DNA of 49,476 bases, from positions 1-49,476 of the forward strand of contig JAZNIW010000033.1 in assembly GCA_045577695.1 (NCBI GenBank). The letters run 5' to 3'. This DNA comes from UMGS1279 sp045577695. GTDB lineage: Bacteria > Bacillota > Clostridia > Oscillospirales > Acutalibacteraceae. The translations under genes and the position numbers were made by a program. Positions 23,807 to 32,018 of the stretch are shown one piece after another. The notes beneath the pieces were generated by a model that did no database searches, was not told the origin of the DNA, and saw only the letters and a list, made by a program, of their open reading frames with translations. Numbering within the stretch: position 1 is the first letter of the stretch; every line of letters begins with the position of its first letter.

Positions 23807-24223
23807 CTATCTTTTTGTATATCGCAAATAGTCTTCTAATATTATTGTTGCGGCTACCGAATCCACCACAGCCTTTCTCTTTTTACCGCGCGTATTGGTT
23901 GCATTCAACGCATGATGTGCCGATACGGTGGTACACCGCTCGTCCCACATCACCACCTCGCCAGCCGGAAATCCGGCGCGAATTCGTTCGGCAAATGCGA
24001 TGCACTCTTCGGCTTTGAAGCCAAGCGTACCGTCCATGTTTTTTGGCAATCCAACCACGATTTTTTTTGCACCTGCGGCATTTGCTTCGGCAAGAATCTT
24101 TTCCAATAATCGGTCTTTATTCCATTCTTGAATGACGGTGCGCGGAAAAGCGAAATGTTCCGACACATCTGAAACGGCAATACCGGTTCTTGCATCGCCC
24201 AAATCAACCGCTAAAATAATCAT
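23807..24223 (-). CDS. ruvX: Putative pre-16S rRNA nuclease / Holliday junction resolvase RuvX (YqgF)
   Basis: A small RNase H-fold protein of the YqgF family, thought to mature the 16S rRNA 5' end; the name RuvX reflects resemblance to RuvC. Family motifs are LAVDLGDARTGIAVSD at the start, VVGLPKNMDGTLG (about 56-68), WDERCTTVSA (about 93-102) and the final acidic helix VDSVAATIILEDYL. I prefer ATG 24223 (MIILAVDLG), with AGGGG about 10 nt away; ATG 24232 is only 1 nt from that site. 138 residues is normal. It lies 36 bp after the phosphatase gene and is likely cotranscribed with it. Confidence 0.92.
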   Translation of the reverse strand: MIILAVDLGDARTGIAVSDVSEHFAFPRTVIQEWNKDRLLEKILAEANAAGAKKIVVGLPKNMDGTLGFKAEECIAFAERIRAGFPAGEVVMWDERCTTVSAHHALNATNTRGKKRKAVVDSVAATIILEDYLRYTKR

Positions 24224-24259
24224 ACCAGACATTCCCCTTATTTTTGTTCACTCGAATTT

Positions 24260-24934
24260 TCAATTTTCTTTCTTTTTCTCGGTTACCAAAGTTGTAATCC
24301 GATGGTGGCGCGGTAAATAGCCATCCGGCAGATGCGAAACATCATTAAATAAAACGATTTCAGGCAGAGGGTCATCCCCAAATCGAAGACAGGAAACACC
24401 GGTATTATCGCACCAGTGCACCGAAGATAATTCTTCAATCGGTTTTCCTTGGGCATGACAAAGAATATTGCGAAGGGTGCAACCGTGTGAAGCCAGTACA
24501 ACGGTTTTCCCTTTATTGGTGGCTAAAATCTCTTCTACCGCTTCCCACGAACGCTCATATACCGAGGTCATCGGTTCCCCGTTTTTGGGATAAAATTTAT
24601 GGGGTTCTACACTCCAGTAATATTCTAATTCGGGCCGTGTTTCCGGAAAATCTACCCAAGAAATGCCCTCAATCTCCCCACCGTCAATTTCGATGAGTTT
24701 TGGATGAATGTTAATGGGTAAAGAATGATATTTACCCACCGCTTCGGCCGTTTGAACTGCGCGGGTCAAAGGACTGGAATAGATGGCATCCAACAAAATA
24801 TTTCGAAATCGTTCGGCTAAAAAAACCAACTGTTTTCGTCCCAACTCGGTAATCGCGCAATCCGAAACACCTTGAAAAATACGTTCTTTATTTCCCATCG
24901 CCTCACAATGGCGCACCAAATATATCTCTGTCAT
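24260..24934 (-). CDS. Histidine phosphatase family protein (phosphoglycerate-mutase fold)
   Basis: A 224-residue member of the histidine phosphatase clan. The phospho-acceptor is H9 in LVRHCEAMGN, where a cysteine replaces the glycine of the usual RHGE; R58 (SSPLTRAVQTAEA) and H150 (VVLASHGCTLRN) complete the phosphate pocket. The closest functional groups are GpmB/CobC-like phosphatases; a true glycolytic mutase is unlikely given the small size. The substrate is unknown. It begins with ATG at 24934 after GAGGTG and is probably the first gene of a short operon with ruvX. Confidence 0.82.
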   Translation of the reverse strand: MTEIYLVRHCEAMGNKERIFQGVSDCAITELGRKQLVFLAERFRNILLDAIYSSPLTRAVQTAEAVGKYHSLPINIHPKLIEIDGGEIEGISWVDFPETRPELEYYWSVEPHKFYPKNGEPMTSVYERSWEAVEEILATNKGKTVVLASHGCTLRNILCHAQGKPIEELSSVHWCDNTGVSCLRFGDDPLPEIVLFNDVSHLPDGYLPRHHRITTLVTEKKKEN

Positions 24935-24995
24935 TCAAAACACCTCGCCTCTTATTATAATAAAAATGATATAGAAATGCAACCATTTAAAGATA

Positions 24996-25030
24996 TAAAA
25001 AAACACCTACTGCCAAAAGCAATAGGCGCG
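24996..25030 (-). terminator. Terminator of the secreted-protein gene
   Basis: Minus-strand CGCCTATTGC, loop, GCAGTAGGTG with two G-U pairs, followed by TTTTTTTAT, 14 bp beyond the stop. Confidence 0.85.
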
Positions 25031-25043
25031 AAATCTTAATCTT

Positions 25044-25634
25044 TTACAAAGTGTTCCCCATCGGAAGTTCCATCAATTCAGCAGCGATTAAATTGTACCC
25101 AAACGCGCTACCTTGATTCAGAACAAAAAGGCTCTCACAGGTGGTGGTGTAATCAAATCCACCACAGGGTGAAACCACAACACTGGAAATAACCTTGTAG
25201 CCACCATCTATCTCTTCAATCGAAGTAACGGTATGAGAATATGCATCATAACCTCTGGGAAGAATGGCAAACATACCCTCATCAGCCGGTAAAAAGTCAT
25301 ACACGGCAGCGGCGGGATTAACCTGACGACCATACATACCGGCAATAAAGCCCAACACCAAATCTTGGGAAATCTGACCGTTTTCGCTCTGGTCCAACAA
25401 AGCGAGAATGGAATCTTCAATCATAAAGCGGTCCGACTCAAAATCACTGCCGTAGAGATAATTGTGGTTGAGCATATTTTCAAAACGTGCTGCCAGAACC
25501 TTGTTCGGCGTAGAAGCCGATGTGTTTATTTTGGCCGACTTTACCGCAGCATTGGCCACCGAAGCGGGAACCGATGCCGGCAGTACCAAGAGGACGGTTA
25601 AAACCATCACCAAACAGAGAATTTGTTTTTTCAA
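25044..25634 (-). CDS. Secreted protein of unknown function
   Basis: 196 residues starting at TTG 25634, which has AAGGTGG 5 nt upstream; the open frame continues 12 codons but no ATG there has a site except a distal one at 25670. The N-terminus is a classical Sec signal: MKKQ, a Leu/Val-rich core, and a likely cut after A29 (ANA). The mature chain has no repeats; it includes a helical block with acidic residues (about 45-75) and a beta-rich C-terminal half with two cysteines (VSPCGGFDYTTTCES) that could form a disulfide. I do not recognise the family. It has its own promoter and terminator, so it is monocistronic. Confidence 0.6.
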   Translation of the reverse strand: MKKQILCLVMVLTVLLVLPASVPASVANAAVKSAKINTSASTPNKVLAARFENMLNHNYLYGSDFESDRFMIEDSILALLDQSENGQISQDLVLGFIAGMYGRQVNPAAAVYDFLPADEGMFAILPRGYDAYSHTVTSIEEIDGGYKVISSVVVSPCGGFDYTTTCESLFVLNQGSAFGYNLIAAELMELPMGNTL

Positions 25635-25661
25635 TATGCCACCTTCTTTCCTTACAATATT

Positions 25662-25671
25662 ATTATACACA
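25662..25671 (-). promoter_or_regulatory. Extended -10 promoter of the secreted-protein gene
   Basis: Minus-strand TGTGTATAAT includes the TGn extension and a perfect TATAAT, about 30 bp before the TTG start. No good -35 is visible. Confidence 0.55.
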
Positions 25672-25791
25672 TCTCTACCACAAAAGTCGTTTCATTTCGT
25701 TTACATTTTTATTTCAATTCGATGACAAATCATTACAACTTTGCAACTTTTCGTCTTAGAATAAACACACGAAAAGTTTTCGAAAAAACAC

Positions 25792-25820
25792 TAGACTTTT
25801 GTTGCTATATCATTTATAAT
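25792..25820 (+). promoter_or_regulatory. Promoter of the PrsA-like lipoprotein gene
   Basis: TAGACT (25792-25797), 17 bp, TATAAT (25815-25820). The -35 matches four of six positions. Confidence 0.6.
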
Positions 25821-25872
25821 AGGAATAAATATTTTCACCCCTATTATTTTTCCAAGGAGGAGTTTGCAGCTT

Positions 25873-26955
25873 ATGAATTTTTTTAAAAATTGTCTGGTCA
25901 GTCTTATAGCCGGTAGTATGGTGTTTACCTTGTGCGCTTGTCACGGTAAAGATGAAGTGGCTCTCACCGTGAATGACACTCCGATCACTTCCGCCCTTTA
26001 TCTTAATGCATTGGTCGAGTGTGACAGTGAGGCCAAACAACGGGTGGACGAGCAGTTGGCAGAATCTTCAAATGAAAACCAAGCACAAATTCAAGAAGAA
26101 ACCGACTATTATGCCCAAAAAATCGACGGCGTTAATTACGTGGAATATGTAAAAAAGAACGCGATCGACCGTTGTAAAGAGTACGTGTTCTATCAAAAAT
26201 TGTTAGATGACGGTGTCATTAAACTAACCAAAGAGAAAAAAGAAGAGGCCGAAATGTACGCCTCTTATTACTGGGATTATTATGGTGCTTCCGCCCTGTT
26301 TGAAGCCAACGGTGTTTCGCTGGACACCTACAAAAAAGCCTATTTATACTCCTACTGTGCTAACGAATACTTCACCTCTTTATATGGTAAAGGCGGCGAA
26401 AAGGAAGTTCCCGCGAAGGATATTAAAGAAACCCTGTTAGAAAAATACGTATTGGTTTATTCCCTCTCCACTTCCTACACCGAAGAAACCACCGATGCCG
26501 AGAAGAAACAAGCCAAAGCACTATTCAATAATTATTACAAACGTCTGAAAAATGGTGAAGATTTTAAGGTTATTTACAACGAGTATAACAATATAAAAGA
26601 AGAACAAAAAGCCGAAGAAAACAAAGACGGCCCGAAAGACCAACTGGCCACGGTTCTTGGCGACAATGATACTTCATACGCCAGCACCGATTTCCAAAAA
26701 GTATTTGATATGAAACAAGGCGAGGTAAAATTGATTACCGGTGAGGATAATTCCGGTTATACCATTTACATTAAATTGGATATCACCAAGGACAAGTACT
26801 ATTTAGAAAACCTGACCGATTCGATTCTCCGTTTACTCAAACAAGATGAGTTTGAAAAATCGGTTGACAAAAAGGTTGTAGACTACAGCGTAAAAGAAAA
26901 CGGGTATGCCATTCGTCGCCTGAAAGTAAAGAAGATTAAATATCCCAACGCCTAA
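25873..26955 (+). CDS. PrsA/SurA-like foldase lipoprotein
   Basis: A 360-residue lipoprotein with signal MNFFKN, hydrophobic core and lipobox LCAC with C23 lipidated. Residues 29-160 resemble the SurA/PrsA N-terminal chaperone region (VALTVNDTPITSALYLNAL), and residues 190-310 have a weak parvulin pattern (KQAKALFNNYYKRLKNGEDF, FQKVFDMKQGEVKLI), so a peptidyl-prolyl isomerase core is plausible but degenerate. It would act outside the membrane on exported proteins. I start at ATG 25873, about 10-12 nt after AAGGAGGAG; the TTG at 25864 is too close to that site. It converges on the HtrA protease gene, another envelope quality-control factor. Confidence 0.65.
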   Translation: MNFFKNCLVSLIAGSMVFTLCACHGKDEVALTVNDTPITSALYLNALVECDSEAKQRVDEQLAESSNENQAQIQEETDYYAQKIDGVNYVEYVKKNAIDRCKEYVFYQKLLDDGVIKLTKEKKEEAEMYASYYWDYYGASALFEANGVSLDTYKKAYLYSYCANEYFTSLYGKGGEKEVPAKDIKETLLEKYVLVYSLSTSYTEETTDAEKKQAKALFNNYYKRLKNGEDFKVIYNEYNNIKEEQKAEENKDGPKDQLATVLGDNDTSYASTDFQKVFDMKQGEVKLITGEDNSGYTIYIKLDITKDKYYLENLTDSILRLLKQDEFEKSVDKKVVDYSVKENGYAIRRLKVKKIKYPNA

Positions 26956-26979
26956 TATGAAATATAAATAAAAGGGCCT

Positions 26980-27145
26980 GCGCTCAAAACAGTGTTTCTT
27001 AACGGAGAATTTGAAAGCCTACTAATTTTCTGCTAAGAACCAGTATCGCATTTATACACACAAATGCAGTTGGGTGGAAACCCAAACCCACTTACAACAA
27101 AAAAGAGAAGATTCGTTTGGATAACGAGTCTTCTCTTTCTTTTTG
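26980..27145 (+). ncRNA. Candidate structured RNA B, ending in a terminator
   Basis: Ordered stems: an interrupted CTTA...AGAA/TTCT...TAAG pair, GCATTT/AAATGC, TTGGGT-ggaa-ACCCAA, then GGAAACC, TTACAACAAAAAAG (27092-27105) and a terminator. RNA A has the same order and the same 14-mer. It forms the 3' region of the lipoprotein message and lies within the 401-bp element. Confidence 0.4.
27105..27145 (+). terminator. Terminator of the PrsA-like gene
   Basis: GAGAAGATTCGTT (27105-27117) pairs with AACGAGTCTTCTC (27123-27135) with one G-U, followed by TTTCTTTTT. Confidence 0.9.
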
Positions 27146-27385
27146 TCTGTTAAGTGATATGCCGATCTTGGCGGCGTGATATTTTCGCTTTGCGAAAGTG
27201 ATATTAAACCCTTTGGGTTTAGTAATATTCTATTTGCCTATAACTTGCGAAGCAAATAACACTAGGCAGATAGCCGAATATCACTGCATAGCAATATAAC
27301 TCGCCGCAAGGCGAATAGCGTTGCGTGATACTCCGTTAAGAGTATCACACTAATGAGCGCAGGCCCTTTTAAATGATCGCTGGGT

Positions 27386-28822
27386 TTAATCCCCGTTTGG
27401 AAAGGTGAATTCCGAAGCGTTATATTTTGAAGAGGAATCATCGGTACTTTCACCGGATTTTTCATCCAAATAACTAGAAGAGCCTTGATCGGCTAACAGC
27501 TTTACCGAAATATCGAAGCTCTTTTTCTTAGAAACCGAATAGGCACGCAAATTAATTGTATCGCCCGGTTTCGAGGTTTCAATCACCTCTAAAATTAGAT
27601 TAGAATCTGTAATTTCAATGCCATTCACGTGGGTAATAACATCGCCAATTTGAATTACTTTTCCATACAAGTCACTGCTGGGGTCAATTTCGCTGATTTT
27701 TAAACCGCAAGGAGAATCGGTCATTTCGGCAGTTAAAGGGTCAATGGCCAGGTAAGAAATCCCCAATTTAGCGCGATTCTTAACCTTTTTGTGCTTAATT
27801 AAAGAATCCACAATCGGTTTGACAACAGCGGTGGGAATGGCAAACCCAACGCCCTCATACTCATCCCCTACTAATTTTGCTGAAGTGATGCCGATAACCT
27901 GACCGTACAGATTGTAAAGAGCACCACCCGAACTACCGGGATTGATCGCCGAATCGGTTTGAATGAAAGTTCCGTTATAGTTGGTGGTGGTAGCAATGCG
28001 ACGAGCCGTAGCCGAAACAATACCCTCCGACGCTGTAGTGGGAAGTGTCGCGCCGTTCGGTCGACCGACCGCAACCACGGTTTCTCCCACGGCTACCTCT
28101 TTTGAATTGCCGAAAACGGCCGGTTGAATTCCGGTGGGATCATCAATTTTCAAAACGGCCAAATCACTGCGAACATCGCCGGCAACAAAGGTAGCTGCAT
28201 GCATTTTTCCATCATGTGTATATACCTTAAAACGAGGATTTTGAACATCGGCGTAGATGTGGTCGTTGGTGATGATGTAACCCTCTTTGGAGTAAATCAC
28301 GCCCGAAGCCATTCCTTGAATACCTTTTTGGTTATAGACATATACACCCACCACACTGGGATTAGCTTTTTGATAAACCTGAGATACCGTCTTTGCCTCA
28401 TCCGGATTCGGTTTTTTTGCCAAATCCACCGACTGAACGGAGTTCTCAAAACGCGAAATCCCTAAAAAATAACCGGTTGTCACCGCACCACTCAACAATA
28501 CCAAAGCTGCCACTAAAATGGCAAAGACTTTCATTCCGCGACTGGTTTTTTCACGTTCCATCGGTTGATAGTCTTGTCGTTCAATGATGGGCGATATGGG
28601 AGCCAGCGGTTCTACCGTCCGTTCGTAATGCGGTTTTTCAACCGTTTCAGCTATTGGCTCGGCTGTCTGCTCGGACAATATAAACTGGGTTATATCCGGA
28701 TCCAAATCCAATTCATTTTCGCTGCTATCCGGCTGTTCGGGCAGGTTCTCCAGCAACGGTTCCGCCGGCAGATGTTCCGGCGGGGTAGTCGATTGGGTTT
28801 GATTGAATTTTTGTTCCTCCAT
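27386..28822 (-). CDS. htrA: HtrA/DegP-type membrane-anchored serine protease
   Basis: A trypsin-like envelope protease that degrades misfolded exported proteins. A long acidic, Pro/Glu-rich cytoplasmic tail (1-95) precedes one transmembrane helix (about 98-121). The catalytic triad is H188 (ITNDHIY), D220 (VRSDLAVL) and S298 (INPGSSGGAL, with serine where GNSGG is usual). A PDZ domain spans about 350-450 (KLGISYLAI, IGDVITHVNGIEI). The C-terminus is Ser/Asp-rich. GGAGG lies 8 nt before the ATG. It follows the histidine kinase gene by 20 bp, so the two-component pair and protease form one operon, as with CssRS and HtrA control in Bacillus. Confidence 0.93.
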   Translation of the reverse strand: MEEQKFNQTQSTTPPEHLPAEPLLENLPEQPDSSENELDLDPDITQFILSEQTAEPIAETVEKPHYERTVEPLAPISPIIERQDYQPMEREKTSRGMKVFAILVAALVLLSGAVTTGYFLGISRFENSVQSVDLAKKPNPDEAKTVSQVYQKANPSVVGVYVYNQKGIQGMASGVIYSKEGYIITNDHIYADVQNPRFKVYTHDGKMHAATFVAGDVRSDLAVLKIDDPTGIQPAVFGNSKEVAVGETVVAVGRPNGATLPTTASEGIVSATARRIATTTNYNGTFIQTDSAINPGSSGGALYNLYGQVIGITSAKLVGDEYEGVGFAIPTAVVKPIVDSLIKHKKVKNRAKLGISYLAIDPLTAEMTDSPCGLKISEIDPSSDLYGKVIQIGDVITHVNGIEITDSNLILEVIETSKPGDTINLRAYSVSKKKSFDISVKLLADQGSSSYLDEKSGESTDDSSSKYNASEFTFPNGD

Positions 28823-28842
28823 ATTGCAACCTCCAAAGAGAA

Positions 28843-30282
28843 TTATTTTGTATCTTCTACCGGTACCGGCAAATAAAAAGCGAATTCAGTCATTTCATTC
28901 ACCTTGCTTTTTACCGTAATTTTTCCGCCGTGAATCGCAAGAATCGTACTGGCCAAATGCAGTCCTAATCCGGTGCTGTCTTTAACGGCAGAGCGGGATC
29001 GATCGGATTTATAAAAGCGTTCAAATACAAAGGGAATTTCGTTTGGTTCAATCCCTTCACCGGTATTACAAATGCGAAATTCCACCATATTATCAAAACG
29101 ATTGGTTTGTAGCCGGATGGTTCCGCCTTCGTTGGTGAACTTGATGGCATTGTCCACCAAATTATACACCACTTGGTAAATCAAATCGTAATCTGCGTAT
29201 ACCATAGTTTTTGGCATATCTTCCAACCCGACAATAACCAAACGGCGCTCTGAAATGCGTTGTTCTTGCGAAAAAACAACGCGCACCACCATATCCGTAA
29301 TGTCAAAATTTGTTTGGTTAACCTGCTGTTCGCCCGACTCCAATTTAGCCAAGCTGAGCATCGACTGGACCAAACGTGAAAGGCGCTTGGTCTCGGCGGA
29401 GATTAGGGAAAGGTAATAGGATTGTTTGTCTGGCGGAATCGTACCATCTACGAGCCCGTCCACAAAACCGCCAATGGTTGTCATCGGGGTTTTGAGTTCA
29501 TGCGAAACATTTGCAATAAACCGTCGTCTCGTTCCTTCCAACTGTACCAAAGAGTTAGTCATTTGGTTGAAGGCAACCGACAACTCACCGATTTCGTCAT
29601 CTCCCGTCACCGGAATCCTTTTGGAAAAATCCCCCTTAGCCATACTACGCGACGCTTCGGCCATCAAATGCAGGGGTTTGGTAAAGCGATAGGAAATATA
29701 GTATTCCGCAAAAAACATCAATACAATCGGCAACAAAGCCGACAAGAAAAATAAACGCAAGATACTATTATAAAATAAGCGAATACTTTGCAGAGAAAGG
29801 GTAGAAAAAACCGCCCCCATTATGGTACCGTTTTTATTTTTGAGCGGCATACCATAGGTAAATTGCACCTGCGAAAATAATCCATCCATATCACCGGCCT
29901 CTTGGTATTCACCCGTAGACACTTGTTGCATAATCGCCTCAGATATTTGTTCTGAATTATGCTCACATAACCCATCAATGCTCCACTCTTCACAACTGCA
30001 AGCCAAAACATGACCGGTCATATCGCTCAAAAAAATTTCAGATTCGGTCACCCGCGACATCGTGCGAAAAAGGGTAAGACTTTCGGAAGGATTTAAAACC
30101 TTCCCACTGTATTCCACTATGGCATCTCGTATCGAAACACAGTTTTCCCGCAAGACTTTTTTCTTTTCACGCGTCATATAATTGCTAACAAAAATACTCA
30201 GCAGAATGGTAATCACCGTAATACTTGCCAACATCAAAAGAGAGGACGTAAGAAAAAACTTTTTAAAGAATTTCTGCTTCAT
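28843..30282 (-). CDS. Sensor histidine kinase, envelope-stress type
   Basis: A 479-residue membrane kinase: helix 1 (about 10-33), an extracytoplasmic sensor (about 34-170), helix 2 (about 172-194), HAMP (about 195-247), HisKA with phospho-accepting H261 (NVSHELKTPM) and HATPase_c with N-box NLVDNAIKF and G-box GEGIEPNEIPFVFERFYK and TGLGLHLAS. The sensor contains C95, C97 and C106 (LACSCEEW, DGLCEH), which may form a disulfide or bind metal. It is 22 bp after the response regulator and 20 bp before htrA. The signal is probably misfolded secreted protein or wall damage, inferred from the operon. Confidence 0.9.
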   Translation of the reverse strand: MKQKFFKKFFLTSSLLMLASITVITILLSIFVSNYMTREKKKVLRENCVSIRDAIVEYSGKVLNPSESLTLFRTMSRVTESEIFLSDMTGHVLACSCEEWSIDGLCEHNSEQISEAIMQQVSTGEYQEAGDMDGLFSQVQFTYGMPLKNKNGTIMGAVFSTLSLQSIRLFYNSILRLFFLSALLPIVLMFFAEYYISYRFTKPLHLMAEASRSMAKGDFSKRIPVTGDDEIGELSVAFNQMTNSLVQLEGTRRRFIANVSHELKTPMTTIGGFVDGLVDGTIPPDKQSYYLSLISAETKRLSRLVQSMLSLAKLESGEQQVNQTNFDITDMVVRVVFSQEQRISERRLVIVGLEDMPKTMVYADYDLIYQVVYNLVDNAIKFTNEGGTIRLQTNRFDNMVEFRICNTGEGIEPNEIPFVFERFYKSDRSRSAVKDSTGLGLHLASTILAIHGGKITVKSKVNEMTEFAFYLPVPVEDTK

Positions 30283-30304
30283 ACTTCATTCGACGTCCCT
30301 TTTT

Positions 30305-30988
30305 TTATTTTACTTCAAACTTATATCCAACGCCCCAAACCGTTTTGAGCAACCACTGATCCGATACGCCTTCTAATTTTTCACGAAGACGTTTAATATG
30401 CACATCTACCGTGCGGGAATCGCCGTAATAATCAAATCCCCACACCTCATCCAAAAGTTGATTACGCGTGAACACCCGATTTGGATTTTTAGCTAAATGA
30501 AACACCAGTTCCAATTCTTTCGGCGGGGTGTCAACCGTTTTTCCGTCCACCACCAACTCATAGTTGGTTAGGTTGATTTCCAATTTATCGTATGTAACCA
30601 ATTGCGCATTTTCATCTTCATTATAGGTGCGGCGCAACACGGCTTTCATCCGTGCCATAACTTCTTTGGCATCAAAAGGTTTGGCAATGTAATCGTCAGC
30701 GCCGAGTTCCAATCCCAAAATTTTATCAAAGGTTTCACCCTTGGCTGTAATCATAATAATCGGCACATCTGAAAATTTACGCACTTCTCGGCAAACCTGC
30801 CAACCATCAAGCTTGGGTAACATAACATCCAATAAAACCAGGTTTGGCTGTTCCTCCTTTACGGCAGCAACAGCAGCGGCACCATCGTAAACCGTCACGG
30901 CTTCATATCCCTCTTTTTCTACGTAAAGGCGGAGCAACTCACAAATATTTTTATCATCGTCTACAATCAAAATTTTAATCGCGCTCAT
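30305..30988 (-). CDS. OmpR/PhoB-family response regulator
   Basis: A 227-residue DNA-binding regulator. The receiver domain has acidic residues DDD (10-12), phospho-acceptor D54 (LVLLDVMLP) and the lysine of YIAKPFD; the winged-helix effector (about 130-225) contains PPKELELVFHLAKNP, DEVWGFDYYGDSRTVDVHIKRLREK and the final WGVGYKF. Its ATG has GGAG about 9 nt upstream. It is the first gene of the regulator-kinase-htrA operon and likely controls that operon in response to its kinase. A 9-bp inverted repeat about 60 bp upstream may be an operator. Confidence 0.92.
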   Translation of the reverse strand: MSAIKILIVDDDKNICELLRLYVEKEGYEAVTVYDGAAAVAAVKEEQPNLVLLDVMLPKLDGWQVCREVRKFSDVPIIMITAKGETFDKILGLELGADDYIAKPFDAKEVMARMKAVLRRTYNEDENAQLVTYDKLEINLTNYELVVDGKTVDTPPKELELVFHLAKNPNRVFTRNQLLDEVWGFDYYGDSRTVDVHIKRLREKLEGVSDQWLLKTVWGVGYKFEVK

Positions 30989-31048
30989 TTAAAAAACACT
31001 CCGTTTCCAAAACGGGAACCCCCATTTTTACTGTTTTTCTTACTCTAC

Positions 31049-31075
31049 ACAATATCACAATTCCTATGATATTGT
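31049..31075. promoter_or_regulatory. Inverted repeat upstream of the two-component operon
   Basis: ACAATATCA (31049-31057) and TGATATTGT (31067-31075) form a perfect 9-bp dyad with a 9-bp spacer, about 60-85 bp before the response-regulator ATG. It could be an operator or a member of the GTGATATT repeat family. I could not place a convincing -35/-10 pair for the operon. Confidence 0.45.
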
Positions 31076-31202
31076 ATGAAGAGATTGTAAATTATCTATA
31101 TGGGTTTTGAAACAATCTTCTGCTATCATCATTATAACACAAAAAAGTATTAACAGCAAATGAAAAAATTTTAAAATAACACTTCTCTTTTGCTGAAAAA
31201 TT

Positions 31203-31211
31203 TGGTATAAT
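31203..31211 (+). promoter_or_regulatory. Extended -10 promoter of the hydrolase-murF-ddl cluster
   Basis: TGGTATAAT combines the TGn extension with TATAAT, 28 bp before the hydrolase ATG; the -35 is poor. Confidence 0.55.
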
Positions 31212-31238
31212 ATTTTGAAATGAGGGAGCGAGAGTATT

Positions 31239-32000
31239 ATGTTAATAGAAATCAATGGATTAAAAATAAATTTCATCGACGAGGGAGAAGGCCAACCCAT
31301 CCTTTTATTGCACGGCTGGGGCTCCTCGATAGCGGTTTGGACCCGTATGATAACCTATCTAAAGGCAAAGGGTGGTTTTCGCATTGTCGCCTTGGATTTT
31401 CCCGGTTGCGGCAAATCTCCCGAACCGGATCATCCCTTAAACATAAATGACTATTCCGAACTTGTACTGGAATTCTGCCGTCAACAACAAATCGAAAAAC
31501 CGATTCTTTTCGGTCATTCAAACGGTGGTCGTGTCACACTTACTCTGCTGGGACAAGATTTACTTCAAGCCGAAAAAATTGTTTTATTTGGTTCGGCCGG
31601 CATCAAGCAAAAAAGAAAGCCGCTTAAAACCTTGAAAATTGCCGCCTTTAAAACGGCTAAGTTTTTTCTCACTCTTCCCATCTTAAAACATTATACGGCC
31701 GACCATCTTGACCGCGTGCGTGCCTATTTCGGCTCGGCCGATTATAACAACGCCTCGTTGGTGATGCGCCAAACCTTGGTTTCGCTGGTAAATTATGACG
31801 TTACTCCACTATTGCCGAATGTAAAAGTCCCAACCCTTTTAATATGGGGTAGTAACGATACTGCCGCCCCCTTGGCCGATGCTAAGGTAATGGAGAAAAA
31901 AATCCCCGATGCAGGACTTTGTGTGCTGGAAGGATGCAGCCACTTTGCCCTGATTGAGCGACCGTATGAGGTTGAAGCTATTTTAGACCACTTTATTTAA
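31239..32000 (+). CDS. Alpha/beta hydrolase
   Basis: A 253-residue alpha/beta-hydrolase fold enzyme. The oxyanion block is LLHGWGSS (about 23-30), the nucleophile elbow is FGHSNGG with S94, the acid is D207 (LIWGSNDTAAP) and the histidine is H235 (EGCSHFALIERP), so a complete Ser-Asp-His triad is present. There is no signal peptide. It precedes murF by 18 bp and lies in the same rightward cluster as ddl. Similar hydrolase-murF pairs suggest a wall-related role, but the substrate is unknown. ATG start with a GGGAG-type site about 10 nt upstream. Confidence 0.85.
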   Translation: MLIEINGLKINFIDEGEGQPILLLHGWGSSIAVWTRMITYLKAKGGFRIVALDFPGCGKSPEPDHPLNINDYSELVLEFCRQQQIEKPILFGHSNGGRVTLTLLGQDLLQAEKIVLFGSAGIKQKRKPLKTLKIAAFKTAKFFLTLPILKHYTADHLDRVRAYFGSADYNNASLVMRQTLVSLVNYDVTPLLPNVKVPTLLIWGSNDTAAPLADAKVMEKKIPDAGLCVLEGCSHFALIERPYEVEAILDHFI

Positions 32001-32018
32001 ACAAGGGAGGAAAATCGC

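Larger units (their letters stand above)
26970..27370. repeat. 401-bp element with 17-bp perfect terminal inverted repeats
   Basis: The ends AAAAGGGCCTGCGCTCA (26970-26986) and its reverse complement (27354-27370) are identical, and both are flanked by AAAT (26966-26969, 27371-27374), a possible target duplication. Homology between arms extends in gapped form to CTTAACGGAG (26998-27007, 27331-27340). Inside are a terminator and at least six hairpins spaced by GTGATATT, for example TTTCGC/GCGAAA, TAAACCC/GGGTTTA and GTGATACTC/GAGTATCAC (27325-27348). No protein is encoded. It resembles a MITE-like or composite palindromic repeat lying between convergent genes. The whole 26956-27385 interval is this element plus a few flanking bases. 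Confidence 0.65.
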
